Positions 52,932 to 61,915 of a stretch of DNA of 64,000 bases are shown one piece after another. A program made the translations under genes and the position numbers. The notes below the pieces were generated by a model. The model saw nothing but the letters and a program-made list of their open reading frames with translations. It ran no database searches and had not been told where the DNA came from. The DNA is from Candidatus Limnocylindrales bacterium (GTDB lineage: Bacteria > Desulfobacterota > Binatia > UBA1149 > CAITLU01), in the NCBI GenBank assembly GCA_035571835.1, contig DATNBU010000045.1, positions 124,001-188,000 of the forward strand, given 5' to 3'. Every line of letters begins with the position of its first letter. The stretch's first letter is position 1.

Positions 52932-54181
52932 CCGTCGCAGCACGGGCAAGCGCGGGACCGGGCGGCCTCGACGTCGCGAACATTCGACGCCAGTTCCCGA
53001 TCCTCTCGGAAAAGATCAGCGGACACCCGCTCGTGTATCTGGACAACGCTGCGAGCACGCAGAAGCCGCGCGCCGTGCTGGACGCGGTCGCGCATTACTA
53101 CGAGCACGACAACGCCAATGTGCACCGCGGAGTGCACACGCTGAGCGAGCGTGCGACGGTCTGCTACGAAGGCGCGCGCTCGAAGATCGCGCAATTCGTC
53201 GGCGCAGCGGATTCATCGGAGATCATCTTCGTGCGCGGCGCGACCGAAGCGCTCAACCTGGTCGCAATGAGCTACGGCGGCGACGTGCTCGGCGAAGGCG
53301 ACCAAGTGGTGCTCACCGAGATGGAGCACCATTCCAACATCGTGCCGTGGCAGATGATCTGCGCACGGACGGGCGCGCAGCTGCGTGTGGTGCCGATCCT
53401 CGAGAACGGCGAGCTCGACATGAAGGCCTATGCCGAGACGGTCGGAGCGCGGACGAAGATCGTCGCGGCCTCGCACGTTTCGAACGCGCTCGGCACGGTC
53501 AATCCGATCGCCGAGATGGCGCGCATCGCGCACGCCGCGGGCGCAACGATCGTCGTCGATGGCGCGCAGGCGGCCGGGCATCGGCCGGTCGACGTCGCGG
53601 CGCTCGGCTGCGATTTCTACGCGTTTTCCGGCCACAAGATGTATGCGCCCATGGGCATCGGCGGGCTGTGGGGAAGGCGCGAGCTGCTCGACGCGATGTC
53701 GCCGTGGCAGGGCGGCGGAGAGATGATTCTCACCGTCACGTTCGAAAAGACGACGTACAACGTCGCGCCTCACAAGTTCGAAGCCGGCACGCCGGACGTC
53801 GGCGGTGCCGTCGGCCTTGCTGCTGCCGTCGAATGGATCGAATCCCTCGGTCGCGAAGTGCTGGCGGACGCGGAGCATGCGCTGCTCGCGTACGCCGAAA
53901 CGGCGCTCCTGTCGGTGCCGGGGCTTCGCATCGTCGGCACCGCCCGCGAGAAGTCGGCCGTCCATTCGTTCGTGCTCGAAGGCGTCCATCCGCACGACAT
54001 CGGAACCATTCTCGACAGCGAAGGCATTGCGATCCGCACCGGCCATCACTGCGCGCAGCCGGTCATGGATCATTTCGGCATCGCCGGAACCGCGCGCGCT
54101 TCGTTTGCCGCCTACAATACGGCCGACGACGTCGACCGGCTCGTCGAAGGCCTCGCCAAGGTGCAGGAGATGTTCGCCTGA
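52928..54181 (+). CDS. sufS: Cysteine desulfurase SufS
   Basis: The protein is 417 residues from the ATG overlapping sufD. PLP lysine Lys237 in YAFSGHKMYAP; persulfide Cys375 in TGHHCAQPVMDHF; also YLDNAASTQKP and EMEHHSNIVPW. It supplies sulfur from L-cysteine, passed on to SufU. The TGA shares a base with the next ATG. Confidence 0.97.
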   Translation: MTVAARASAGPGGLDVANIRRQFPILSEKISGHPLVYLDNAASTQKPRAVLDAVAHYYEHDNANVHRGVHTLSERATVCYEGARSKIAQFVGAADSSEIIFVRGATEALNLVAMSYGGDVLGEGDQVVLTEMEHHSNIVPWQMICARTGAQLRVVPILENGELDMKAYAETVGARTKIVAASHVSNALGTVNPIAEMARIAHAAGATIVVDGAQAAGHRPVDVAALGCDFYAFSGHKMYAPMGIGGLWGRRELLDAMSPWQGGGEMILTVTFEKTTYNVAPHKFEAGTPDVGGAVGLAAAVEWIESLGREVLADAEHALLAYAETALLSVPGLRIVGTAREKSAVHSFVLEGVHPHDIGTILDSEGIAIRTGHHCAQPVMDHFGIAGTARASFAAYNTADDVDRLVEGLAKVQEMFA

Positions 54182-54642
54182 TGTCGGATCTTCGCGACCT
54201 CTACCAGGAGCTGATCCTGGACCACGGCCGGCGGCCGCGTAATTTCGGCCCGCTGCCGGAGGCGACGCACGACGCGATCGGACACAACCCGCTGTGCGGC
54301 GACAAGATCACCGTTCACGCGCGCGTCCGCGACGACGTCGTCGAAGGAATCAGCTTCGAGGGGCAGGGCTGCGCAATCTCGCAGGCCTCGGCTTCGCTTC
54401 TGACCGAAGCCGTCAAAGGCAGGAAGATCGGCGACGTGAAGTCGCTGTTTCGTAAGCTGACCGCGCTCGTGACCGGGCGCGACGAAGATGCGAGCCGTGA
54501 GAGCGACGTCGAGCTCGGCAAGCTCGCGGTGTTCGAAGGCGTGCGCCAGTACCCGATGCGGGTCAAGTGCGCGACGCTCGCGTGGCACACGCTGAACAAT
54601 GCGCTGGACGGCAAGGCGGCCGAAGTCGCCCGGACGGAATAG
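54181..54642 (+). CDS. sufU: Sulfur-transfer protein SufU
   Basis: The protein has 153 residues of the IscU-like fold. Zinc/sulfur ligands are Cys39 and Asp41 (NPLCGDKI), Cys64 (GQGCAISQAS) and Cys130 (RVKCATLAW). The SufU insertion before the last Cys is present, which separates it from IscU. It accepts persulfide sulfur from SufS, as in Gram-positive SUF systems. Confidence 0.96.
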   Translation: MSDLRDLYQELILDHGRRPRNFGPLPEATHDAIGHNPLCGDKITVHARVRDDVVEGISFEGQGCAISQASASLLTEAVKGRKIGDVKSLFRKLTALVTGRDEDASRESDVELGKLAVFEGVRQYPMRVKCATLAWHTLNNALDGKAAEVARTE

Positions 54643-54644
54643 GC

Positions 54645-55073
54645 ATGGACAATCCGGCAGAAGACAAGAACGTTCCGGTTACGCCGCAAGGCGAGGCATC
54701 CGCCGGCGCGGCCGGCGAGACACCAGCGGCTACCGCGCAAGCCGCAGCTCCCGCGGGCAGCGTCGACGTCCACAAGCTCGAGCAGCTCATCATCGATGCG
54801 CTGCACACCGTCTACGATCCGGAGATCCCGGTCGACATCTACGAGCTCGGCCTCATCTACAGCATCGATATCACGCCGGAAGGCAAGGTCGCGATCACGA
54901 TGACGCTGACCACTCCGGCCTGTCCGGTTGCCGGCTCGATGCCCGGCCAGGTCGAGAAGACCGTCCGCATGATCGACGGCGTGACCGACGTGACGGTCGA
55001 TCTGGTCTGGGAGCCGACGTGGGGCCCGGCGATGATGACCGAGTCGGCCCGGCTTCAGCTCAACATGTACTGA
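54645..55073 (+). CDS. sufT: SufT/MIP18-family (DUF59) Fe-S maturation protein
   Basis: The protein is 142 residues from the ATG 2 bp after sufU. An Ala/Pro-rich N-terminus of about 40 residues precedes the DUF59 domain: LEQLIIDALHTVYDPEIPVDIYELGLIYSI, TLTTPACPVAGSMPGQVE and VDLVWEPTWGPAMMTESARLQL. Members help mature Fe-S proteins. Confidence 0.93.
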   Translation: MDNPAEDKNVPVTPQGEASAGAAGETPAATAQAAAPAGSVDVHKLEQLIIDALHTVYDPEIPVDIYELGLIYSIDITPEGKVAITMTLTTPACPVAGSMPGQVEKTVRMIDGVTDVTVDLVWEPTWGPAMMTESARLQLNMY

Positions 55074-55106
55074 GCGGAGTCTCCCGCTCGAGGGTTCGAA
55101 CCACTC

Positions 55107-55646
55107 ATGTCCATCCTGCGCTTCCTCGGCCTTTCTTCCACCGAGTCGGAAAAAGTTTCGTCCGCGGAGACACAGACGGTTCGCAAGATCGTCGCGAGCC
55201 TCGATGCCATGCCGTCCGAGCGGGCACGCTTCGTCGCGTCGTTCGCGTACATCCTGTGCCGGGTGGCGCGCACCGATCTTCACATCAGCGACGAAGAAGC
55301 CGCTGCGATGGAGCGCATCGTGATCGAGAAGGCCGGCCTCACCGAAGACCAGGCCATCGTCGTGCTGCAGATCGCGAAGACCCAGGAGCTGCTGTTCGGC
55401 AGCACCGAAAACTTCCTCGTTACGCGCGAGTTCAACAAGCTCGCGACTCGCGAGCAGAAGATCGCGCTGATCGACTGCCTGTTTGCCGTCTCGGCGGCCG
55501 ACGAATCGATCTCGACCGCCGAAGACAACGAGATCGTCCGCATCTGCGCGGAGCTACAGCTTCCGCGCGAGGAAGTGGTCGAGGCGCGCGGGCGTTATCG
55601 GAAGTATCTCGAAGTTCTCAAGAAAATACCCGTTACGGAAGCTTGA
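55107..55646 (+). CDS. TerB-like family protein
   Basis: The protein has 179 residues, all helical. Two TerB-like acidic helix pairs are visible: RVARTDLHISDEEAAAMERIV and AVSAADESISTAEDNEIVRICAELQL. Such domains may bind metals; the function is not known. It is 33 bp after sufT and before a strong terminator hairpin, so probably in the suf transcript. Confidence 0.8.
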   Translation: MSILRFLGLSSTESEKVSSAETQTVRKIVASLDAMPSERARFVASFAYILCRVARTDLHISDEEAAAMERIVIEKAGLTEDQAIVVLQIAKTQELLFGSTENFLVTREFNKLATREQKIALIDCLFAVSAADESISTAEDNEIVRICAELQLPREEVVEARGRYRKYLEVLKKIPVTEA

Positions 55647-55703
55647 GTGCTTCGGTCCCCGGGTGGCTGGTGCGCGTAGAAGTCGGCGATGCCGTCAGAG
55701 CCG

Positions 55704-55743
55704 TGCAACAAGCAAGGCGCTCGAAAGCGCCTTGCTCGTTGCA
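55704..55743 (+). terminator. Long terminator hairpin after the suf operon
   Basis: AGCAAGGCGCT-CGAA-AGCGCCTTGCT (55711-55736) is a perfect 11-bp stem with a tetraloop. Beyond a single mismatch TGCAAC/GTTGCA adds 6 bp. No T-run follows. Confidence 0.8.
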
Positions 55744-55764
55744 ATGAGCCGCAGAAACTACGCG

Positions 55765-56685
55765 CTATTGCCGGATAGAGGACTGTCCCTGTCCCCGTGC
55801 TCCCTCGACGGTCGCGGCTGATACCGGTGCAGGCGCTCCGCATCCCGGGACGCATTTCGCCGTGGCGCAGCAACTCGCGACGCATGTCGATCCGGCATCG
55901 CAGGAATCTCCCGCGCCGCAGTCCGGGAAGTCATCGCAGAGGAATGTTCCCGCGGAGCAGAAGCAACTGGAGAGATCCGCGGTCGGGAAGCTGGCGCAGT
56001 CGCCACCGCAGGAAATGAAACTGTTGCACTGCGTTTGCGTATCACATGGGCCTGGCAGGGTCGTGGTCGTGCTCGTGGTTGTGGTTGTAGTCGTCGCCGG
56101 ATCGCAGGGAGTGAGGCACACTCCACCTGCGCCGCAGCAAGTGAAGGTCACACACTGCTGACCTGGGGCGCACTCGCTGCTGGCGGTGCACGAAGTCAGG
56201 TCGCCGCAGATATCATTGTGGAAACACGTCGTCTCGCAACCGGTCTGTTCGACGGCGTGTTGCGAATGACAATCCTGCTGGGCATTGCACAACGGCGGGC
56301 CGTCGGGGAGCGGGCAGCTGTCGCACGGGACCGGACCGGCCGTCGATGTGGTCGACGAGGTCGTCGTGGTCGACGAGGTTGTCGTCGTGGTAACGGCCAC
56401 GCACTGGTTGGCGACGCAGCTGCTGCCGGGGTCGCAGGTGCCGCATTCCTGCGGGATGCCGCAGCCGTTGTCGATCGAGCCGCACTGCGCCGAGAGCGCC
56501 GCGCAGTCCTGCGGCGAGCAGCAATGACCGAACTTGTCGGTCGGAGGGATGGTGACGCAGAGTTTGCTCTTGCAACTCTTGCTTACGTGACAACTGGCGC
56601 CGTCAGGCTTGCCGCCAGCGCTGGCGACGCCGGCAGTCGCGAACATACCCAGCACGAGGATCGAAATGACAAAGCTTTTCTTCAT
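55765..56685 (-). CDS. Secreted cysteine-rich protein with two threonine linkers
   Basis: The protein is 306 residues from the ATG at 56685, with AAGGGG 7 bases upstream. A signal peptide spans about 1-23 (ISILVLGMFATAGVASA). Three Cys-rich segments are separated by two Thr/Ser runs (about residues 98-116 and 198-211). Motifs include CGSIDNGCGIPQECGTCDPGS-like and CVTFTCCGAGGVCLTPC. It belongs to the same style of extracellular protein as those encoded at 2182-4389 and 13511-14047. Function unknown. Confidence 0.85.
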   Translation of the reverse strand: MKKSFVISILVLGMFATAGVASAGGKPDGASCHVSKSCKSKLCVTIPPTDKFGHCCSPQDCAALSAQCGSIDNGCGIPQECGTCDPGSSCVANQCVAVTTTTTSSTTTTSSTTSTAGPVPCDSCPLPDGPPLCNAQQDCHSQHAVEQTGCETTCFHNDICGDLTSCTASSECAPGQQCVTFTCCGAGGVCLTPCDPATTTTTTTSTTTTLPGPCDTQTQCNSFISCGGDCASFPTADLSSCFCSAGTFLCDDFPDCGAGDSCDAGSTCVASCCATAKCVPGCGAPAPVSAATVEGARGQGQSSIRQ

Positions 56686-56838
56686 GTGAGAACCCCTTTT
56701 TTCCACGCCGTATAGACCATCGCGACTTCGGCTCGATACCATCATGCGACGGCGACTGCGGCAAGGCATTCGGCGTGATCGTGTGCGAGATCGGCGGCGT
56801 TTCGGGCGTCCAAAGGAAAAGGATCTTAAGCGAGCACC

Positions 56839-56921
56839 GCAGGCCAGTCGGCACGGATCTCCATCGTCGCACGCGTGTCGTCGCATTCCTCGCCCTGGTC
56901 GATCACGCCGTCGCCGCAGCA
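56839..56921 (-). pseudogene. Frameshifted fragment of a Cys-rich CGDG repeat
   Basis: One minus frame reads CCGDGVIDQGEECDD (56921-56877), the start of a widespread extracellular Cys repeat. The next part, ACDDGDPCRLAC (56874-56839), is only in another frame. There is no start, signal peptide or continuation. Interpreted as a decayed remnant. Confidence 0.45.
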
Positions 56922-56967
56922 CGGCGTGGCACCAACCGTCGGGCTCGGCTTCTGCGATCTCAAAATG

Positions 56968-57076
56968 TGCGACGTCGACCACCGCGGAGGAATCACGGCC
57001 GCCGATGCGCTCTCCTATCCTTCGCGAAGCGACAGTCCTCGGCGAGTTCGTCTGCTACTTCGAACTGCTGCCTTGA
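56968..57076 (+). pseudogene. Frameshifted dockerin-like fragment
   Basis: One plus frame reads CDVDHRGGITAADAL (56968-57012), closely like CDYNGSGEVTATDAL in the intact protein at 13511-14047. The expected following helix, PILREATVLGEFVC, is in a different frame (from 57014), ending at a stop at 57076. No start or upstream calcium loop is intact. Confidence 0.5.
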
Positions 57077-57241
57077 TGCTCGTCGGTGAATTTCGACTTC
57101 CTCATGACCTCTCCATTGGTCGGCCGGAAGTCCGGTATCTGTGTGTCCGGGATGGAGACGCACGTGGTTGCGGGTCCCGGTCGAGGGCGAAACACTCACA
57201 GCTCTGGCCAATTCCGCGCCCGATATGCAATCGTGCGCAGT

Positions 57242-59800
57242 ATGGAGCGCCGCGACGTGCGAGCCAGCAAAGCCCGACGCCTTGCCCGGTGGGTCACCGC
57301 GGCGCTCGTTCTCGTCGCGTCGGCGGCGGGAGCGGTCGACGGTTCGCTCAAAGTCTTTTCTTCCGGTGCCGTCGCGGGCACCGGAATCGTCGTCAGGAAC
57401 AAGCTGCTCGACGCCTCGACTGCCTCCGTCACCGTCGGCGGTGAGCCCGTCGCCGTGCTCTCGCGGCATCACCATCGCGTGCGGATCCTCGTGCCCGAGC
57501 ACGGGCCCGGCACCGTTCCGGTCGTCGCGACGAGCGGAAACGACACGTTCCACGGACAGCTTCTGATCGTACCGCCGTTCGACGGCTCGGTCGTCGTGAC
57601 GCCGGACGACGACGCGGCCGCCGGCGCGGTCGTCGGGCCGGACGGAGGAACGATCGTCGCGACCGACAGCAGCGACGTCCAGTTCGAGCTCGAGATTCCG
57701 GCCGGTGCCCTGACTTCGGATACCGCGATCACGATGACGCCGGCAGCGTCCATCGATGGTCTTCCTCTCGCCGGCCCCGCCGCCGCCGTCGATCTCGAGC
57801 CCGACGGCCTCGAGTTTGCCGTGCCGGCAACGCTGCGCATCACGTTTCCGGACAAACCGCCGCGACATCCTCTGGCATTCGGCTATGAGGCCGGCGGCGG
57901 CGGATTCACGATCGATACGCCGGTCGTCGTCGGATCGACGCTCGAAATTCCCGTCGTGCACTTCTCGGATCGCGGTGGGTCGGGCTCGCGCGCGGAGAAC
58001 ATGGCCAATCTGATCGCGGCCGAGCTCGACCACCTGAAGGGCAAGGATCTGACCATCGGCGAAACCGAAGAGCTGGCGGGCCTGATCTTCGAGTGGCTCG
58101 ACATCTTCGGCGAGCGGATGTGCGAGGGGCAGGTGCAGCCGATCTGCGTCCAGGCCGCCAACCGCGTGCTCGAAAGCGTGCGCGATCTCCTCGCCGAGCG
58201 CTGTCCGGCGCCGCCGGCGACTCCGCCAGCGCCGACGCTGGGCCTCGTCTTCGAGCTGCTGCGCATCGAGAACGTCCGTGTCCAGCTCGCCGACCGGTAC
58301 GGAGGCTCCATCGTCGATATGCCCGATGCCGGCCAGTGCATCGAGAGCATTTACGCTCTGCTGGTGACCCGCGCCGTCAACGCGTTCGTGCTGTTTCCGG
58401 TCGGCGACTCGCTCGACGAAGCCCTGGCCGCTTCCTCCGATGGCGACGAGCTCGACGGCTTTCCTCAACAGAAGACCGTGGCCGACGTCGACGGCGACGG
58501 CACCGTCAGCAACGCCGAATGGCTGATCTATCTGTCGATCTCGGCGCGCGACGTCGCGCCGGTGCCGGCGGACACCGCTTTCGATGCGTTCGTGACGACG
58601 ATGGAAACTGTGCTCGAAGACGGGAAACACACCTGCACGAATGACTACGAGGACGGTCTGGAAATTCTCCAGCGCGGAGCCGCGATCGCCTTCCCGTTCG
58701 ACCTGCTGGTCGTCGAGTACACCGAGGCCGGTGACGAGTGTGCACAGATCAAGGTGACGCCGGCGGCGATCAAGCTGGCACCCGGAGCGACGACCGACTT
58801 CGAAGCCACCGTCAACTACGAGGACTCGCCGCACATCCACTGGAGCGTGACCGGCGGGACGATCAATGACAGCGGAATGACCGGTCACTACACGGCGCCG
58901 ACCGGCGAGGGCGAGTACACCGTGACGGCGACCGACGTGCTCTACCCGGGCACGAAGGGCAAGGCGACGGTCGTCGTCTGCGGCACAGCGCCGAACGACG
59001 CGCCCGGCATGGCTGCCGCCGGCGAAGACCAGTGTCTGGCCGACGTGTTCGTCCGTCCCGCCTCCGTCAAGCTCGGACCCGGCCAGAAGTGGCAGTTTGC
59101 CGCGACCGTCTTCGATGTCACCGATCCCCGCGTCACATGGTCGGCTACGGGAGGAACGATCAACGGCGCGGGGCTGTACACCGCGGGACAGACGCCCGGG
59201 ACATACACCGTCACCGCGATCAGCGTGGAGGATCCGGCAAAGACAGCTTCCGCGACGGTCGCCATCGTCACGACGACCGGGCACCTGGAGATTTACAGCC
59301 GGTTCGCGATCGTCCATGCGTCGGGCAACTGCCCTGAGTCGGACGTGCAGTATCTTCCGCCCGATCCGCTCGCTTCACGGCACCCCGCGATTCTGGGCAA
59401 CTGGAACCATACGGCATCGAGCTGCGAAGTGACGGCAACGCAGAACTCCACCGTGGACGCCAGGCCCGACGGAACGGCGTGGTTCGACGCAGTGCTATCG
59501 GGCACCGGAGGCTCGGTTCTCGACGTCGAGTTCTCGGCCGTCGGCGATCCCGTGCTGCTGACCTGCTCCGGAAGCGGCACCGCATCGAGCAACGAAGGGC
59601 TGTTCGAGGCGCTTCTCTACCGGGACTCGACGCTCATCGAGACGTTCTTCGTGCAGTTCCAGGCCAGCAGCATCCCCATTGCGATCAATCGTGAGCTCGA
59701 GGGCGGTTCGTACCGGATCTACCTGACGTCGGGCAACGCGTCGCTGTCGTTGCGGTGCAACGCCAACGCGCCCGTCATCGCGAGTCCCGACGACGACTGA
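57242..59800 (+). CDS. Large secreted multidomain protein: IPT/TIG-, ZU5-, EF-hand- and BIG2-like regions
   Basis: The protein is 852 residues from the ATG at 57242, directly before a signal peptide (WVTAALVLVASAAGA, about 17-31). Residues about 33-112 look IPT/TIG-like (DGSLKVFSSGAVAGTGIVVRN). About 115-225 are ZU5-like (GPDGGTIVATDSSDVQFELEIP). A helical region leads to an EF-hand-like DVDGDGTVSNAEW (415-427). Two bacterial Ig-like units follow (from about 503 and 602; VTPAAIKLAPGATTDFEATV and VRPASVKLGPGQKWQFAATV), then a beta-rich end. Probably cell-surface or extracellular; partner unknown. Confidence 0.82.
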   Translation: MERRDVRASKARRLARWVTAALVLVASAAGAVDGSLKVFSSGAVAGTGIVVRNKLLDASTASVTVGGEPVAVLSRHHHRVRILVPEHGPGTVPVVATSGNDTFHGQLLIVPPFDGSVVVTPDDDAAAGAVVGPDGGTIVATDSSDVQFELEIPAGALTSDTAITMTPAASIDGLPLAGPAAAVDLEPDGLEFAVPATLRITFPDKPPRHPLAFGYEAGGGGFTIDTPVVVGSTLEIPVVHFSDRGGSGSRAENMANLIAAELDHLKGKDLTIGETEELAGLIFEWLDIFGERMCEGQVQPICVQAANRVLESVRDLLAERCPAPPATPPAPTLGLVFELLRIENVRVQLADRYGGSIVDMPDAGQCIESIYALLVTRAVNAFVLFPVGDSLDEALAASSDGDELDGFPQQKTVADVDGDGTVSNAEWLIYLSISARDVAPVPADTAFDAFVTTMETVLEDGKHTCTNDYEDGLEILQRGAAIAFPFDLLVVEYTEAGDECAQIKVTPAAIKLAPGATTDFEATVNYEDSPHIHWSVTGGTINDSGMTGHYTAPTGEGEYTVTATDVLYPGTKGKATVVVCGTAPNDAPGMAAAGEDQCLADVFVRPASVKLGPGQKWQFAATVFDVTDPRVTWSATGGTINGAGLYTAGQTPGTYTVTAISVEDPAKTASATVAIVTTTGHLEIYSRFAIVHASGNCPESDVQYLPPDPLASRHPAILGNWNHTASSCEVTATQNSTVDARPDGTAWFDAVLSGTGGSVLDVEFSAVGDPVLLTCSGSGTASSNEGLFEALLYRDSTLIETFFVQFQASSIPIAINRELEGGSYRIYLTSGNASLSLRCNANAPVIASPDDD

Positions 59801-59866
59801 TGTTCACAGCGCGACGACTGAGACCGCTGCCGGATACCGCAGTCGAGAGTGCGTCGAATATCCGGC

Positions 59867-60988
59867 TCAGACGTAGCGTGTAACCAGATTGTCATGCCGC
59901 GCCTTGTAGCCGGCGTACCAGCGGCACAGCGGATACATCGCGGCGACGAGCAGCGCTGCACTGGCGAGTGCACCAGGGATGCCGAACGCATGGCCGAGCC
60001 CCGTAAGCTCGACGGCAATTCCCATCACGTAGAAGTGCAGCGCGTAGAAGAACAGTGCCGTCTGTCCGAAGATGGCAAGAGGCCGCAGCATGGCGCCGCG
60101 CGCTGCGGCGGCGGCAAAGCCGACGAGCAGCATTCCGAGCACGCCGAGCTCGAATGCCAGAAACGCGAGGCTCGGCGGATTCTTCGAAAGATCGAGCCAC
60201 TGCTGGAGGCTGCCGTCGAGGCGCGGCGCGAGCGCGTTGCCGAAACCATTGAGCCCGCGCAGCACGAACGCGACCACCACGAGCGGAACGAGCGTTCTCG
60301 CCGCAGCGCGACCGATACGCTCGGTGGTCGCTGCCTCGCCGAGCGCGTATCCGGCCCAGCACCAGCCGAGCGCCATCACGCCGATCCACGGCAGCACGGG
60401 ATAATCGAGGAACACATGCGGCGACGCGCGGCCGCCATTGTATAGCGCTGCGGCCAGGCCCTTCGGCACGTCGAGCCCTCCGAGCTCGGGCGTCAGCACC
60501 AGACCGAGCCCGACGATCGCGAGAACGGCACGCGGCAGGCGGCGGAGCAGCGCCATCGATGCAATGCCCGCACCGATTGCGGTCAGCACATCGAGCCCGA
60601 ATGATTTCCAGAGATCGGACGCGTTGAGCCACACGAAGTCGATCAACACGATGAAGAGTCCGCGCGAGACGAGGAAGCGGTCAATGGCGGCTGCGCTCTC
60701 GCCGCGCTCCGTTTTCCGGCGGATCGAAAGGAACATCGATACGCCGGCCAGAGACACGAACGCCACCGGACAGATGTGGGTCGACCAGCGAAGGAAGAAC
60801 TGATCGACCGGGAACGACGTCGCGCCGCCGTTCAGATTGCGGCTGCCTGGCACGACACGGCCGTGATTCAGCATCGCCGACGCATGGTCGACGGCCATCA
60901 GGATCATCGCCAGGCCGCGGGCCCAGTCTATGGGAAGCAATCGATCGGTGCGGATGGCCGGCGGCGGCCGATCGGAGATGTCGGGCAA
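59867..60988 (-). CDS. DUF1624/HGSNAT-like membrane acyltransferase
   Basis: The protein has 373 residues from a TTG immediately after the upstream stop. The family opening is clear: IDWARGLAMILMAVDHASAML (20-40), then PVAFVSLAGVSMFLSIRRK and about ten membrane helices. Eukaryotic HGSNAT moves acetyl groups across the membrane to sugars; bacterial homologues are poorly characterised. It is last in a four-gene coupled operon beginning with the haloalkane dehalogenase. Confidence 0.85.
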   Translation of the reverse strand: MPDISDRPPPAIRTDRLLPIDWARGLAMILMAVDHASAMLNHGRVVPGSRNLNGGATSFPVDQFFLRWSTHICPVAFVSLAGVSMFLSIRRKTERGESAAAIDRFLVSRGLFIVLIDFVWLNASDLWKSFGLDVLTAIGAGIASMALLRRLPRAVLAIVGLGLVLTPELGGLDVPKGLAAALYNGGRASPHVFLDYPVLPWIGVMALGWCWAGYALGEAATTERIGRAAARTLVPLVVVAFVLRGLNGFGNALAPRLDGSLQQWLDLSKNPPSLAFLAFELGVLGMLLVGFAAAAARGAMLRPLAIFGQTALFFYALHFYVMGIAVELTGLGHAFGIPGALASAALLVAAMYPLCRWYAGYKARHDNLVTRYV

Positions 60989-61915
60989 CTACTGCACCAC
61001 TTCCCACGCTCCCGACGGCGAGTGCACCACGACCAGACGCGGCGGATAAGCCGTGAAGAGCGCGACGCTCGCGCACATCTGCGCGTCGTCGCCTTTGATC
61101 TTGTCGAACGCCGCGGGTTTGGGCGGAGCGTAGAGTTTTCCGGCGGAGCTCTGCACCACGACCGCGGGTCCGCCGGTCGTGACCATCTCGATCTTTTCTG
61201 CCGGCGCGACTTCCATCCTTACGCCTGCGGCGTAGGCCTTCTCGGCGCAGCCGGCTTTGCGCATCGATGCAATGTCGAGCTGCGGATTCTGTTTCAGCAA
61301 CGCGTAGAACTTTGCGAAGTCGGGCTTGAACAACTCCGTCCGCTGCGAGGCAAGCTCGGTGAGCGCCTTCCTGTCGGCATCGCCGAGCGCGGCGACGGCA
61401 GCGTAGTGATGCCACGGCCGGTCGGTGGCGAAATCGGCCGTGAACTCGTGCTCGAACACGACTTTGCCTTTCGCCTGTTTCGCGTCGACGCCTTCGCCGC
61501 TCTGGTTGGTGGACGTGCCGCTGCCGGCGTCGCCGGTCGTCGTCGTCTGGTCGTTTACGATCGCCCAGCGCAGCTCGGCGCGGTACGGCGCCCTGGCGTC
61601 CGCCGGCTCGAATTCGACGCGGATGGTGTTTTTGCCACGGCGTACGACAGGGCCGAGCGAGCCGACCGGAACCCAGACGGCCGGTGCGACTTCCCGGTCC
61701 TCGAACAGCACCATCACTTCGTGCTTGTCGATCGAGTTCTCGCTGACGGGGATGTTGTTGATGTACACGCGGGCGTTGCCCGGCACGGTCTCGACGCGGT
61801 CCGACTTCACCTTGTCCCCGGTAAACGGCGTGAACTCGAACTCGACGTTCAGGACCTTGGCGCTGGCCGCTGCGGGAACGAGAAGCGCGACAAGCAGGAC
61901 GAGCCTGCGCATCAT
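60989..61915 (-). CDS. Secreted protein of unknown function
   Basis: The protein is 308 residues from the ATG at 61915, which overlaps the SDR stop. A signal peptide spans about 1-20 (RLVLLVALLVPAAASA). The first half looks beta-rich (LNVEFEFTPFTGDKVKSDRVE, ARVYINNIPVSENSIDKHEVMVLFEDRE), with an Asn/Thr/Gly-rich linker near residue 140. The second half is mixed and has DIASMRKAGCAEKAYAAGVRM. No family recognised. Periplasmic or exported. Confidence 0.75.
   Translation of the reverse strand: MMRRLVLLVALLVPAAASAKVLNVEFEFTPFTGDKVKSDRVETVPGNARVYINNIPVSENSIDKHEVMVLFEDREVAPAVWVPVGSLGPVVRRGKNTIRVEFEPADARAPYRAELRWAIVNDQTTTTGDAGSGTSTNQSGEGVDAKQAKGKVVFEHEFTADFATDRPWHHYAAVAALGDADRKALTELASQRTELFKPDFAKFYALLKQNPQLDIASMRKAGCAEKAYAAGVRMEVAPAEKIEMVTTGGPAVVVQSSAGKLYAPPKPAAFDKIKGDDAQMCASVALFTAYPPRLVVVHSPSGAWEVVQ

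Noticed and set aside
55090-55107. GAGGGTTCGAACCACTC resembling a tRNA T-arm before the TerB-like gene
   Set aside because: One stem pair fails and no cloverleaf exists upstream; the site is the short gap between sufT and the next gene.
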